64,000 bases of DNA from Paenibacillus piri (GCF_004354045.1 NZ_SMRT01000017.1:62494-126493); one strand, 5' to 3'. Positions 1 through 9,168 are shown, numbered from the stretch's first letter. Numbers and translations: made by a program. The notes: generated by a model from the letters alone, not told the origin.

Positions 1-539
1 TTATAGAAGGAGACCGCCCCCGGCTTCTCCGGCGCCAGCGTCACCTTGCAAATGCGTCCCCCCGCCGCTTCGTTCCACGCCATAAACTCCTGCCAATCCG
101 GGTCTCTCACCCATTTGCGGTTATGCGCACCGCGCGGGCCGTCCTCCAGCGCAATAAAAGGTCCCTCCACATGAATGCCGATAACCGCATAATCGACCTG
201 CGGGTCGGCTTCGCACGCTTCGGCAATCGTTCGTAGGCAGCGAAGCATACGCTCGCGCGTTCCGGTCACGACGGTAGGGCAAAAACGGGTAACGCCCCCC
301 CGATGCAAGGTGCGCACGACCTGCCTGACCGTTTCCACCGTCATATCCGCATCGTTCAGATCGAAGCCGCCGATACCGTTAAGCTGCACGTCGATCAGCC
401 CTGGCGCGATCCAGCGATCCGCCGTCAAATGCGCCGGTTCCGCCGGTTCGACGACGACGACACGGCTGCCTTCAACGGTAACCGCAATGTTTTCCCCGGT
501 AATCCAATGCTTGCCCGTCCAGGTTTGAGCCTGTTTCAT
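1..539 (-). CDS. nagA: N-acetylglucosamine-6-phosphate deacetylase, 3' part cut by window edge
   Basis: This amidohydrolase removes acetate from N-acetylglucosamine-6-phosphate and feeds glucosamine-6-phosphate to the nagB product. Only the first ~179 residues are in the window and the frame is open to base 1. The start of the barrel (WIAPGLIDVQLNG) and the NagA signature IHVEGPFIALEDGPRGAH, which carries the metal-binding Glu, are visible. The ATG at 539 lies 4 bp after the nagB stop, so the two genes are co-transcribed in the order nagB-nagA. The substrate follows from family motifs and from the neighbour; the C-terminal catalytic Asp is outside the window. Confidence 0.9.
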   Translation of the reverse strand, partial: MKQAQTWTGKHWITGENIAVTVEGSRVVVVEPAEPAHLTADRWIAPGLIDVQLNGIGGFDLNDADMTVETVRQVVRTLHRGGVTRFCPTVVTGTRERMLRCLRTIAEACEADPQVDYAVIGIHVEGPFIALEDGPRGAHNRKWVRDPDWQEFMAWNEAAGGRICKVTLAPEKPGAVSFY

Positions 540-543
540 CGGC

Positions 544-1287
544 TTACTCCTTTCCGAACAGCTCGGCTTCCGAAGCGGACTGCCGATCAAGAAATAACGT
601 ATAATCGGGATGCGACTTCAAGATGGTTGCGGGAATTTCACGGGTCACCTCGCTGGCAAAAAAATGCCGGATCGCACGCGCCTTCACTTTATGCGGCACA
701 CACGAAATGATCGTTTTGCATTGCATAATTTGATGAACCGTCATCGTAATCGCCTGCTTCGGAACCTCCTCCAGCGAGGCAAACCAGCCTTCACCCACCT
801 GCTGTCTTTTACAGGCTTCATCCAATTGGACCACGATATAAGCCGCTTCCGTCTCAAAGTCGGCAGGCGGGTCGTTGAACGCGATATGCGCATTTTCACC
901 GATTCCGATTAACGCCAGATCAATCGGTTCCTTGCGGATTTCCCGGGTCAATACTGCAATGTGCTCGTCGATATTTCCTTCTCCGTTAACGAAATGGGCC
1001 ATTTGGAGCGGAACCGAATCGACAAACCGCTCCTTCAAATATTTGCGGAAGCTGGCAGGATGGCTTTCCGAAAGATTTACATATTCATCCAGATGGAACA
1101 TTTCGACCTTGCTCCAATCCACATCCGTATGGACCAATGCTTGCAGCGTTTCAAATTGCGAAGCGCCTGTGGATAACACCAGGCGGGCCCTCCCTTTTTG
1201 CGCGATCGTTCCTTTGAGCAGATTTGCTGCCAATGAAGCCGCTTCCTGCCCCAGCTCCTCGGCATTTCGCAAAATTTTTACATTCAT
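544..1287 (-). CDS. nagB: Glucosamine-6-phosphate deaminase family protein
   Basis: 247 residues, NagB/SugI fold, expected to convert glucosamine-6-phosphate to fructose-6-phosphate and ammonia in the cytoplasm. Visible motifs are the phosphate loop LSTGASQFETL (about 38-48), FHLDEYVNL with Asp67, and GIGENAHIAFNDPP with His134. Compared with the E. coli enzyme motif (GVGVDGHIAFNEP), the ring-opening Asp is Asn132 and the following Glu is Asp139, so this belongs to a divergent subfamily and the exact sugar phosphate is less certain. AGGGGAG precedes the ATG. The gene heads nagB-nagA and sits behind a promoter covered by two LacI-type operators. Confidence 0.85.
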   Translation of the reverse strand: MNVKILRNAEELGQEAASLAANLLKGTIAQKGRARLVLSTGASQFETLQALVHTDVDWSKVEMFHLDEYVNLSESHPASFRKYLKERFVDSVPLQMAHFVNGEGNIDEHIAVLTREIRKEPIDLALIGIGENAHIAFNDPPADFETEAAYIVVQLDEACKRQQVGEGWFASLEEVPKQAITMTVHQIMQCKTIISCVPHKVKARAIRHFFASEVTREIPATILKSHPDYTLFLDRQSASEAELFGKE

Positions 1288-1347
1288 CCTGTTCTCCCCT
1301 TCAAAATCAAAATAGGTTATAAAACCGGCAAAATATAACCGTTTTTT

Positions 1348-1390
1348 ATTATAGAAACCGATTTCTGTTCATCTGTAGAAATCGGTTTCT
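1348..1390 (-). promoter_or_regulatory. nagBA promoter with twin LacI-family operators
   Basis: Two 14-bp sites, AGAAACCGATTTCT at 1353-1366 and AGAAATCGGTTTCT at 1377-1390, are exact reverse complements of each other and each is nearly palindromic, as expected for LacI-family operators. Their centres are 24 bp apart. On the minus strand a perfect -10 box TATAAT (1348-1353) touches the proximal operator and the distal one covers the -35 region, so binding should block RNA polymerase. The LacI gene ends 40 bp upstream and is the obvious candidate repressor (inference). Confidence 0.75.
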
Positions 1391-1430
1391 GACAACAAAG
1401 ATGTAACAATCATATGTGCCGCATGTACAT

Positions 1431-2477
1431 TTATTCCAATTTGGCTGCAGATTTTCGAACGATTAATTCGGGCTCCAGCACAACTTCCTTTGCCCGTATC
1501 TCATTGCCTTCCAGCAGATCCATCAGTGTGCTGCAGGCAAATCTGCCCATTTCGTATTTCGGGAGATCTACAGTCGTTAATGCGGGCGTAAGCATTTGCG
1601 ATAATTCGATGTTGTCGAACCCGATAACGGAAATTTGGCCGGGCACCTCAATTCCATATTCGCCAAGCTCATTGATAACGCCGGCAGCCGTAAGGTCATT
1701 GCAGGCCAAAATGGCGGTAGGCCGCTCGGCCATGTGCAGCAGCTTGCGGGTCAGCAGCTTGCCGTTCGTAAATTCAAAGGCGCTGCCGTACGAGATGTCC
1801 TCGGAATCTTCCGACTCTTGAAACCATGCCTTGAGCGGCGTAATTCCCGCTTCCCGATGGGCGTCCTGATAGCCGTTCAGCAGGCTGATCCGGCTCGGCC
1901 GGTTTAACGGCGCGGTAACCAGAGCGATACGGGTATGACCCTGCCCGATTAAATAACGGCAGGCCATATACGCCCCTTTTCGGTAATCGAATCCAATCTG
2001 ATATACGTCCGGATTATCGATAATTTGATCCATCGCAATGATCTTTACGCCTTTGGCCAAATACGGCTGAAGCAAATCCTTTTGTCTGGAAATGGAGGAT
2101 ACGATGATTCCTTTCACCTGCTTCTCCAGCAGTGTCTGTAAGTACTCGGCCTCCAGCTGCGGATTTTGGTGGGAATTGCAGAGCAGCACATGATAGCCGT
2201 GCTTGCGGGCGATTTCCTCGATTCCGAGCACGACATCCGCATAAAACGGATTCGTGATGGACGGAATAATGACGCCTATTGTCATGCTGTTATTTTTTTT
2301 CAGCTGTCTTCCGAGCATGTTGGGCGTATAGTTGAGCGCTTTGGCTGCCGCCCTTATTTTCCGACGCATGTCGTGGCTTACCGGATAACTGCTGTTGCTG
2401 AGCACCCGGGAGACGGTTGCGGCGGAAGCATTTGCCATTTCGGCAATATCATGGATCGTAACCGGTTTATCAGACAT
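1431..2477 (-). CDS. LacI/GalR-family transcriptional regulator
   Basis: 348 residues with a complete LacI layout: N-terminal helix-turn-helix (VTIHDIAEMANASAATVSRVL, about 6-26), hinge helix (NYTPNMLGRQLKK, about 49-61) and a periplasmic-binding-like effector domain from about residue 65 (MTIGVIIPSITNPFYADVVLGIEE) to FDNIELSQMLTPALTTVDLPKYEMG. It most likely represses nagB-nagA, since the twin operators lie between its stop and nagB. The effector is probably an amino-sugar phosphate (inference). Upstream, 2478-2719 holds no gene that I can support. Confidence 0.92.
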   Translation of the reverse strand: MSDKPVTIHDIAEMANASAATVSRVLSNSSYPVSHDMRRKIRAAAKALNYTPNMLGRQLKKNNSMTIGVIIPSITNPFYADVVLGIEEIARKHGYHVLLCNSHQNPQLEAEYLQTLLEKQVKGIIVSSISRQKDLLQPYLAKGVKIIAMDQIIDNPDVYQIGFDYRKGAYMACRYLIGQGHTRIALVTAPLNRPSRISLLNGYQDAHREAGITPLKAWFQESEDSEDISYGSAFEFTNGKLLTRKLLHMAERPTAILACNDLTAAGVINELGEYGIEVPGQISVIGFDNIELSQMLTPALTTVDLPKYEMGRFACSTLMDLLEGNEIRAKEVVLEPELIVRKSAAKLE

Positions 2478-2719
2478 AGAGACTCCTTATGCGTCGCGTT
2501 TTATTTGGCATAAAAATGAGTACATTAGGCTTTGCCGCCAAGTCATGAAGCCGGGACATTCAATCTATCACTCTCCCTTCACTATTATTTTGTATTACGC
2601 TCAGCATAGAAATATGCCGGTTTGTCCCGCATTCGTTCAAGCTAAAGGCTAAGAACAACGCCTTGCGGCGTCCTTGGTGTAAGATATACGTTTGAGCGTT
2701 GGGAGGGATGGATGTGGGG

Positions 2720-3004
2720 TTACAGCCGTTGTTGAAGTCGTGTTCCTTCGATTAGACTAGGCAGGGGGAAAAACACTCGGCTCCATTCTTCGGTTTCATT
2801 GCATGAGGAGGCTGTACAAAATCGGCCTTTGCACCGGTAAAATATGACTTTCATGTCATGGCAGCCTTCACAGACGAGCAGTTTAAATCCTTTCTTTGCA
2901 TTTCCGCAGTTCTTGAACTTCCTACTTCTTTCATTTAAAAAGGGAAACATCTTGGTTCCCCGGATTTTATAATTTCTTATTATGTCAAAAAAAGGAGCCA
3001 TCAC
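2720..3004 (-). pseudogene. IS91-family transposase remnant (N-terminal zinc-binding domain only)
   Basis: The translation contains CGNAKKGFKLLVCEGCHDMK followed by VIFYRCKGRFCTASSC and ETEEWSR. This matches the Cys-rich zinc-binding N-terminus of IS91/IS801-type transposases (C-x-x-C and CKxRFC pattern). It stops soon after the zinc domain; the catalytic HUH/tyrosine region is absent, so this is a truncated relic. The first residues overlap a terminator stem, so the original reading frame probably began further in. No intact insertion-sequence ends are recognisable around it. Confidence 0.6.
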
Positions 3005-3033
3005 GGAAAAAATTCCGCATGACTCCGTTTTTT
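2987..3033 (-). terminator. Intrinsic terminator downstream of lacZ
   Basis: On the minus strand GGAGTCATGCGG pairs imperfectly with CCGTGATGGCTCC across a T-rich loop and is followed directly by a run of seven T. It lies about 20 bp after the beta-galactosidase stop codon. A T run on the other side suggests that it may work in both directions. Confidence 0.6.
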
Positions 3034-3053
3034 AAAATGACCTCTTGTCCGCT

Positions 3054-6000
3054 TTACTCGTCCTCTTTAAACAAAGGCTTGATCGTCAGCCGGAATTCGA
3101 ATTCCTTTTCATCCAGACGATACGGCGCAAGCAGCTCGGGACCGCATGAATTGGAGCCGACTCCGCTCATTTTATAATCGAGATGGACGATCGTCTCTCT
3201 GCGCTTTACCAGCTGATGAGCGTGGGTGGCGGCAGTCAAATCTTCCGGCGTATAATGCGCCGCGTTAAAGGAGAAGGCCTCAGGAGCCGTAAACTTGAGA
3301 CCCATTCCCTGCTCGTTGGAGACGACAGCCCACTCCGTTTCGTAGCGCGAGCCGTTTTCCTGAGGCATAATGTAGTTTTCGAACATCTCGTCGACGGTCA
3401 TTATATATTTGCCCCGTTTTGTACTGTGCCGCTTATCGATGTAGCTTTCATGAGGGCCGAGTCCGAAATATTCGACCTCCTCCGTTCCCCACGGCATCGT
3501 CAGCTGCAAGCCGAAGCGCGGTAAAAAGACGAGCTCTTCTCTGACCCGAGCCTGCACGCGCATCGCAATTTCGCCGGTACCGTCGACTCGCCACACCGAC
3601 TGGCCGTGCAAAATCGGCCGTTTGATGTAGCCGCCCAGCGAGAAATCGACCGTAAATTCGATTGCTTGCTCCGTCTGTTCCGTTATATCCGCACGATACA
3701 CATGGGGAACCGCCCTGTCGTAGCCTTCCTCCATCCATTTGTGCTTGATGTTGCGGTCATTGTCCGTCGGCGCTCTCCAGATGCCGAATGCCGCAGGCGC
3801 TTGCAGCATCGGCACGCCCTGCTTGGATATGCCGGTAAAAGTGCCGGTGGACAAATCGAAAGCATGCTCAAAGTCAAAGCCGATCACGCGCACCTGCGCG
3901 CCTTCCCGTTCCACCTGAATCGACGACGTTCCCGTTGCCCGATTGTGCGGCAGGCCGGCTTCCGCAACCGGAAGCTTGAATTGCTCGAACGCGAGTTCAT
4001 GCCCGGCTTCCGCCCATAGCGTATCGCGCCTCAGCCTGCAGGACACCGTCAGCAAATAACGGCCGGATGAAGCTGCCGGCAGCCGGTAAGGAAGCGTCAC
4101 CGTTTGTGACGCGTGCGGAGCCGTATCGATGTTCGCGATTTCGCCCTGCTCCACGATTTGTCCGTCCTTCTCGACCTTCCAGTTGATCGAAACATGGGAC
4201 AAATCGACAAAATCATAAAGATTGGTTATCGTCATGGAGCCCTCTTCCAAACAATCCGCTTCGATTCGAATCGGCGCGATAATTTTTTTCAGCTCCAGCA
4301 AGCCCGTGTGCGGTTTGCGGTCAGGCGAGACCAGACCGTCGATACAAAAGTTTCCGTCGTTCGGCTTATCCCCGAAATCGCCGCCATAGGCGAAAAACGG
4401 CACGCCTTCCTTCGTCTCCGTCCGAATGCCATGATCGCACCATTCCCATACGCAGCCGCCCATCAGCTTCGGATAGCGATAAATAACGTCCCAATAATCT
4501 TTCAAATCGCCGGGTCCGTTGCCCATCGCATGGCTGTATTCGCACAGAAACAGCGGCTTGGTCGACCGCTCGTCCCGGGCATACTGCTCGATATAGTCGA
4601 CGGTTGCATACATATGGCTGTCCACGTCGAGGCATTCCGTGTTCGGGTTGCCTTCGTATCTTGGAGCTGCGCCTTCGTAATGGACCGGTCTGGACGCATC
4701 TCTCGATTTGGTCCATTCGGCCATGGCGATATGGTTAATATCGTAGCCGGATTCATTGCCCATCGACCACATTACGATTGAAGCATGATTTTTATCCCGC
4801 TCCACCATGCGCACCGCACGCTCGACAAAGCTTGGCTGCCAGTCGGGATTTTTGCTCAGCATATGAAAATCTCCAGCCCGCAGCACGCCGTGACATTCGA
4901 GATCGGCTTCGTCCACAACGTAAAAGCCATAAGCGTCGCACAGCTCCAGAAACCGCGGATCGTTCGGATAATGGGAGGTGCGGATCGTATTGACGTTATG
5001 CCGCTTCATCAGCATCAGATCTTTGATCATGTGATGGACCGGGATCGTCTGTCCAAGCTCGGGATGCGAATCGTGACGATTGACTCCTTTCAGCTTCACC
5101 GCTTTGCCGTTGATAGTAAAAACGCCCGCCTGAACGGCAACCGTCCGGAAGCCGACGGAAATATGCAGCACTTCCTTGCCGCCGGTTACATACAAGCTGT
5201 ATAAGTAGGGTTGCTCGGCATTCCAAAGGGTCGGCTCCTCGACCTCCAGCTTTAGCACGCCTTTGCCGTCGATACGCGCTTGCGCCTCGCAAATGGTCCG
5301 ACCTTCGGCGTCCTGCAGCTCGGCTCTGACATCGGTCTGCCCGGTAACGTCCAGCTCGCAGCGCAGCTCCGCTTGGCGCCCATCGGCCGACAGCTGCTGC
5401 CGGTTGAATAGGTCGCGGATATGAACCGGCTCGCGGGCAAGCATATATACATCTCTGAATATGCCGGAAAATCGCCATAGATCCTGATCCTCCAAATAAG
5501 TGCCGTCGCACCATTTCAGCACCATCACCGCCATCCGGTTCCGTCCGCTGCGCAAATACGGAGTGATGAGGAATTCGGCCGGAACGCGGCTGCCCTGGCT
5601 GTAGCCGACAAACGCGCCGTTGATCCACAAATAGAAGCAGGAGTTGACCCCTTCGAATACGACGTATTTTTCTTTTCCGTCCCACTGCCCGGATATGTTG
5701 AATTCCCTGACATACAGGCCGGCCGGATTGTCATTGGGCACATAAGGCGGATCGCATGGAATCGGATAATTGACGTTCGTATAATGAAGCTGATCGTAAC
5801 CGTTCACCTGCCAGCAGGAAGGAACGATTAAATGATCCCAGCCGCTTACATCGGCCCCTTCCTTGTAAAAATCGTCCTGAACCGTATTTACGCTCGGATG
5901 GTATTGAAATTTCCAGCTGCCGTTCAGCGTCTGGTAGTACGGGGAGCGGCCGCGCTTGCGTTCGTAAGCGCTTTCGTTATCCGCATACGGAATATAATAG

Positions 6001-6065
6001 GCGCGCGGCTCCTCCCTGTTGATATGAAGAACGTTCAAATCTTCCCAATATTTTTCCACATTCAT
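3054..6065 (-). CDS. lacZ: Beta-galactosidase, glycoside hydrolase family 2
   Basis: About 1003 residues, close to the 1024 of E. coli LacZ, hydrolysing beta-galactosides in the cytoplasm (no signal peptide). Domains in order: sugar-binding jelly roll (to ~220), immunoglobulin-like domain, TIM barrel with acid/base Glu in MWSMGNESGYD and nucleophile Glu in LFLCEYSHAMGNGPGD (Glu450 and Glu521 counted from an upstream ATG at 6101), a second Ig-like domain, and the C-terminal beta-gal small-chain domain. I place the start at MNVEKYWEDLNVLHINREEPRAYYIPY (6065), where family homology begins. The 12-residue extension from 6101 lacks a ribosome site. The gene follows a Gfo/Idh/MocA oxidoreductase but seems to have its own promoter. 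Confidence 0.92.
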   Translation of the reverse strand: MNVEKYWEDLNVLHINREEPRAYYIPYADNESAYERKRGRSPYYQTLNGSWKFQYHPSVNTVQDDFYKEGADVSGWDHLIVPSCWQVNGYDQLHYTNVNYPIPCDPPYVPNDNPAGLYVREFNISGQWDGKEKYVVFEGVNSCFYLWINGAFVGYSQGSRVPAEFLITPYLRSGRNRMAVMVLKWCDGTYLEDQDLWRFSGIFRDVYMLAREPVHIRDLFNRQQLSADGRQAELRCELDVTGQTDVRAELQDAEGRTICEAQARIDGKGVLKLEVEEPTLWNAEQPYLYSLYVTGGKEVLHISVGFRTVAVQAGVFTINGKAVKLKGVNRHDSHPELGQTIPVHHMIKDLMLMKRHNVNTIRTSHYPNDPRFLELCDAYGFYVVDEADLECHGVLRAGDFHMLSKNPDWQPSFVERAVRMVERDKNHASIVMWSMGNESGYDINHIAMAEWTKSRDASRPVHYEGAAPRYEGNPNTECLDVDSHMYATVDYIEQYARDERSTKPLFLCEYSHAMGNGPGDLKDYWDVIYRYPKLMGGCVWEWCDHGIRTETKEGVPFFAYGGDFGDKPNDGNFCIDGLVSPDRKPHTGLLELKKIIAPIRIEADCLEEGSMTITNLYDFVDLSHVSINWKVEKDGQIVEQGEIANIDTAPHASQTVTLPYRLPAASSGRYLLTVSCRLRRDTLWAEAGHELAFEQFKLPVAEAGLPHNRATGTSSIQVEREGAQVRVIGFDFEHAFDLSTGTFTGISKQGVPMLQAPAAFGIWRAPTDNDRNIKHKWMEEGYDRAVPHVYRADITEQTEQAIEFTVDFSLGGYIKRPILHGQSVWRVDGTGEIAMRVQARVREELVFLPRFGLQLTMPWGTEEVEYFGLGPHESYIDKRHSTKRGKYIMTVDEMFENYIMPQENGSRYETEWAVVSNEQGMGLKFTAPEAFSFNAAHYTPEDLTAATHAHQLVKRRETIVHLDYKMSGVGSNSCGPELLAPYRLDEKEFEFRLTIKPLFKEDE

Positions 6066-6167
6066 CGCCCACATCGCTCCAATCCAATGGAATATAAGCA
6101 TATGATCATTTTATAGGATATGGAATTTGAATTCTATCAGATAATATTACGATTCAATATAATTATA

Positions 6168-6196
6168 TTCATATAATGATCGACGAATGGAGTCAA
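6168..6196 (-). promoter_or_regulatory. Putative lacZ promoter
   Basis: On the minus strand TTGACT (6191-6196) is followed after exactly 17 bp by TATGAA (6168-6173) in a strongly AT-rich stretch about 100 bp ahead of lacZ. The -10 match is only fair; a second A/T-rich candidate lies nearer to the gene. Confidence 0.4.
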
Positions 6197-6221
6197 GTGA
6201 CGGTATAAATGGAATGGTCGA

Positions 6222-7241
6222 TTACAAGGGCATCTCAACCGTGCCGCGCCGTTCGGAAGACAAGTAAATAGCCCGTACCAGCTCCAGCGCTTTGCGCCCT
6301 TCCTGCCCGTTGATCGAAGGCTCCCGGCTGCTGCGTATCGACTCCACGAAATCCTGATACTGCCGGACATGCGCTTCGCCGAGCCGGTCGTCGGCAGGCG
6401 GCGGAGCGGATATGTCGCGTTCGGGGCTGTCCAACAGCGTCAGCCTGCGAATATAGGGAACCTCCGTTCCGGCCAGCTCCATGGTGCCGTTCGTTCCGTG
6501 AAACGTGAGCAGTTGGGGATGATCGGGATAGACGGAGGTCGTTCCTTGGATAACGCCGATAGCGCCGTTCCCGTATTGAACGATCGCAGCAGCCGTATCC
6601 TCCACTTCAATAGAATGCCTCAAGGTACGCACCTGCGCCGTCACGGAATTGACCGGACCGGCAAGCCACAGCAGCAGATCGAGCCCGTGAATGCCCTGGT
6701 TCATCAATGCGCCGCCGCCGTCCCATTGCCGGGTTCCTTTCCAGCGGCTGCTGAGGTAATACGATTCCGGCCGGTAAAACTTCAAATATGCGTCCGCCTC
6801 GATCAGTTTGCCGAGCTGGCCCGACTCCAGAATCCGCTTCGCCCTGACCACTTCCGGCATGAAGCGCAGCTGAAAGACGACCGACAGCTTCACGCCGCTG
6901 CGGCGGCATTCCTCGATCGCCCGATCCGCCTTTCCCAGATCGATATCGAGCGGCTTTTCGACCAGCACATGCTTGCCTTGCCGCGCGGCGAGTATGGCGA
7001 TGTCGGCATGACTGCCGCTCGGCGTGCAAATCGCCACCGCGTCAATATCCGCATTGCGGAGCAGCGCGTGCAAATCCGCCTCAAAAGCGCAGTCATGCTT
7101 CACCGCAAAAGCTTTTCCCGTCTCCGCGCTGCGGCTGTGCACACAGACCAGCTCGGCGCCATCCGTCGAGCGGATCGCCTGCGCATGGACGGCGCCGACC
7201 ATGCCTGCTCCGACGATCGCGATTTTAACGTTTGTCCCCAT
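6222..7241 (-). CDS. Gfo/Idh/MocA-family NAD(P)-dependent oxidoreductase
   Basis: 339 residues. The N-terminal Rossmann fold has GAGMVG at 11-16 and the family EKP motif at 95-97; the C-terminal domain contains GGGALMNQGIHGLDLLLWLAG with the expected catalytic His. Such enzymes oxidise or reduce sugars, inositols or their derivatives with NAD(P). The start is 3 bp after the stop of the GNAT gene, and lacZ follows on the same strand, so a role in processing a sugar beside beta-galactosidase is plausible (inference). The substrate is not readable from sequence. Confidence 0.88.
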   Translation of the reverse strand: MGTNVKIAIVGAGMVGAVHAQAIRSTDGAELVCVHSRSAETGKAFAVKHDCAFEADLHALLRNADIDAVAICTPSGSHADIAILAARQGKHVLVEKPLDIDLGKADRAIEECRRSGVKLSVVFQLRFMPEVVRAKRILESGQLGKLIEADAYLKFYRPESYYLSSRWKGTRQWDGGGALMNQGIHGLDLLLWLAGPVNSVTAQVRTLRHSIEVEDTAAAIVQYGNGAIGVIQGTTSVYPDHPQLLTFHGTNGTMELAGTEVPYIRRLTLLDSPERDISAPPPADDRLGEAHVRQYQDFVESIRSSREPSINGQEGRKALELVRAIYLSSERRGTVEMPL

Positions 7242-7244
7242 ATC

Positions 7245-7775
7245 TCAGCCTCCTGTTCCGTTTGTCCGCCGCTGCAAGTTGAAAACCATCAAATCGTCAT
7301 CCCAATAACGGCCGTCGTATTTCGCGGCGTTCCGTTCCGTCCCGTATACGGTAAAGCCGGCCGATTCATACAGCCGTTTGGCCGCCGCATTGGAGGAGAC
7401 TACGGCCAAATTAATCTGCTCCAGCCCTTCGCATTGTCCGGCCTGCTCCAGCAAGCTTGCAAGCAGCGCATGGCCGAATCGCCGGCCCCTGGCTTCCGGA
7501 GCTACGTACATGGCATAGATGTTCCCTTTATGCCGAATCTTCGGATTGCTTTCGCGAATAAACGTAACCATCCCGACCAGCTTATGACGATCGGCAAACC
7601 CGCCAAGCGTAAATTTGTCGGCAGACCGCTCCAAATTGCGCCGCGTTTCCTCAATCGGCTTTTCTTTTTGAATATCGTACGTCGTTAAAAAAGCTTCGGG
7701 ATTTTCCAGCAGCGATTTTAAGCGCAGCTCCCTGTACACTTCAGCGTCAGCCGGCTCCAAAAAGCGGATCATCAT
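7245..7775 (-). CDS. GNAT-family N-acetyltransferase
   Basis: 176 residues from the ATG at 7775, which is preceded by AAGGAG at a good distance; upstream in-frame codons lack a ribosome site. GNAT features in order: an N-terminal MIRFLEPADAEVYRELRLKSL, a central KIRHKGNIYAMYVAPEARGRRFGHALLASLLEQA containing the acetyl-CoA loop (R-G-R-R-F-G-H-A), and AAAKRLYESAGF near the C-terminus. It transfers an acetyl group to an unknown amine. It lies 3 bp ahead of the Gfo/Idh/MocA gene and about 50 bp after the PPOX gene, probably in one transcript. Confidence 0.88.
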   Translation of the reverse strand: MMIRFLEPADAEVYRELRLKSLLENPEAFLTTYDIQKEKPIEETRRNLERSADKFTLGGFADRHKLVGMVTFIRESNPKIRHKGNIYAMYVAPEARGRRFGHALLASLLEQAGQCEGLEQINLAVVSSNAAAKRLYESAGFTVYGTERNAAKYDGRYWDDDLMVFNLQRRTNGTGG

Positions 7776-7827
7776 GCGTTCGTCTCCTTCCTTATCCCGA
7801 TACTCGGGCAGCGGTCCGGCTCGCGGC

Positions 7828-8460
7828 CTAGTATAAACGCTTCGTATAGCTCTCGTGCAGCAGCTCTTTGACTTCATCCTCCGTGACGGCCATCTTGGCT
7901 TTCACATGTGCAACGAGCATGCGCGGCGCCGAGGGCCGCCGCTCCTCATCCGGCCAAGTTTCCGGCTCCCATAATCCGGATCGTTTGAACGCCTTCGCGC
8001 AATGCAGGAAGCATTCCTCCACCTGTACCCCGATGCCGAGCAAAGGCATATTGCCGTTTACCGCTGACAGCTCGAGCAGCCTCCTGTCTCGCGTCACGCA
8101 CGCCTGACCGTTGACCCGAAACGTTTCTCCCAAGCCGGGGACGATAAAAAGCAGCCCGATCTGCGGATTGGTCAAAATATTTCGTGCCGAGTCCATTCTC
8201 CGGTTGCCCGGCCGGTCGGGAATAAACAAATGCCGTTCGTCTATTACATGTACAAATCCGGGGGCGTCTCCACGCGGCGAAACATCGCATCGTCCTTCCG
8301 CATCGGCGGTGGAAATGACCAGAAACGGCGATTTGGCGATAAAATCCTGGCTGTACGAATCCAGCTCGCGCATCACTTTATTAGCCGCCAGCTTGCTTGG
8401 TTTGCCGAATAGCCCCAATGATTCCAGCTGCTCCCACGAATGAATCCGCTCATCGAACAT
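7828..8460 (-). CDS. Pyridoxamine 5'-phosphate oxidase-like FMN flavoprotein
   Basis: 210 residues. The split-barrel flavin fold is recognisable from SPFLVISTADAEGRCDVSPRGDAPGFVHVIDERHLFIPDRPGNRRMDSARNILTNPQIGLLFIVPG, which resembles the MSMEG_1061-type subfamily of PPOX proteins (FMN-binding, substrate usually unknown). AAGGGG precedes the ATG at 8460. It is probably the first gene of PPOX-GNAT-Gfo. It is unlikely to be the vitamin B6 enzyme PdxH itself, because it is longer and diverges at the C-terminus (family knowledge). Confidence 0.82.
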   Translation of the reverse strand: MFDERIHSWEQLESLGLFGKPSKLAANKVMRELDSYSQDFIAKSPFLVISTADAEGRCDVSPRGDAPGFVHVIDERHLFIPDRPGNRRMDSARNILTNPQIGLLFIVPGLGETFRVNGQACVTRDRRLLELSAVNGNMPLLGIGVQVEECFLHCAKAFKRSGLWEPETWPDEERRPSAPRMLVAHVKAKMAVTEDEVKELLHESYTKRLY

Positions 8461-8646
8461 ATGTCAGTCCCCTTACGATGAAATTGGGGTTTTCACCCAA
8501 ATTCAATTATATTGCAACGGGACCGCCGTTCCAAGCAGGCCAAGATTGCAAATCATTTATTGCATTCATCATAAATTCCTCTTTTACATTGATTAGCCTG
8601 CCGGACCACCCTACTCATCTTTCGAATCATATTTTGCAAAAACGCT

Positions 8647-8763
8647 TTAATCGATATCATAACTGCTTAATGGAATAACGCCGAAGCGGAATAGCGCAAT
8701 AGTCAGGGGCAAAAAGACGATCGCCAAACCAACATGCAATTTGCCGACCTGCCCCGCTTCCAT
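8647..8763 (-). pseudogene. Possible C-terminal relic of a membrane transporter
   Basis: A 38-codon frame ends with a hydrophobic segment of about 22 residues (HVGLAIVFLPLTIALFRFG) followed by a short polar tail, preceded by FKQYMEAGQVGK in the same frame. This resembles the last membrane span of a permease, but no upstream body is present. The rest of 8461-9168 shows no gene that I can support, so it may be a relic or chance. Confidence 0.25.
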
Positions 8764-9168
8764 ATATTGTTTGAAACAACTGTGAAGAACCGTATATACT
8801 TTTATGAACGGTGCAAATCAAGTAAATTCTTCCCTTCTGCCCTTTTACAAGGTTAGACGTTAGCGATTGGGAAAAAGTTCTATCCGTTTAAAATATTGCG
8901 TTTCTTACCGCAATCATGCCCCTCGGCGGAACGAATGAAGGAGCATGCTGTTTGCATCCGCCTGTGCAACACAAAACGCCCCTCCCGCTCCGTTCAAAAA
9001 CGAAGCCGGCAAAGGCGTCTTTTAATTTTATATCGTATAATAGCGTTACTAATGGAGACTATCGATTAATTTTAGGGAACAGAAAATGGATACGACTTCT
9101 TCTATGTCCCACAATTCCATTTTTACGGACTAGCGGACATACCGCACCCGGCATGGACCGGCGCTGCT

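Noticed and set aside
6369..7688. 439-codon plus-strand frame opposite the Gfo/Idh/MocA and GNAT genes
   Set aside because: It crosses two well-supported minus-strand genes and has an Arg/His-rich composition typical of antisense shadows.
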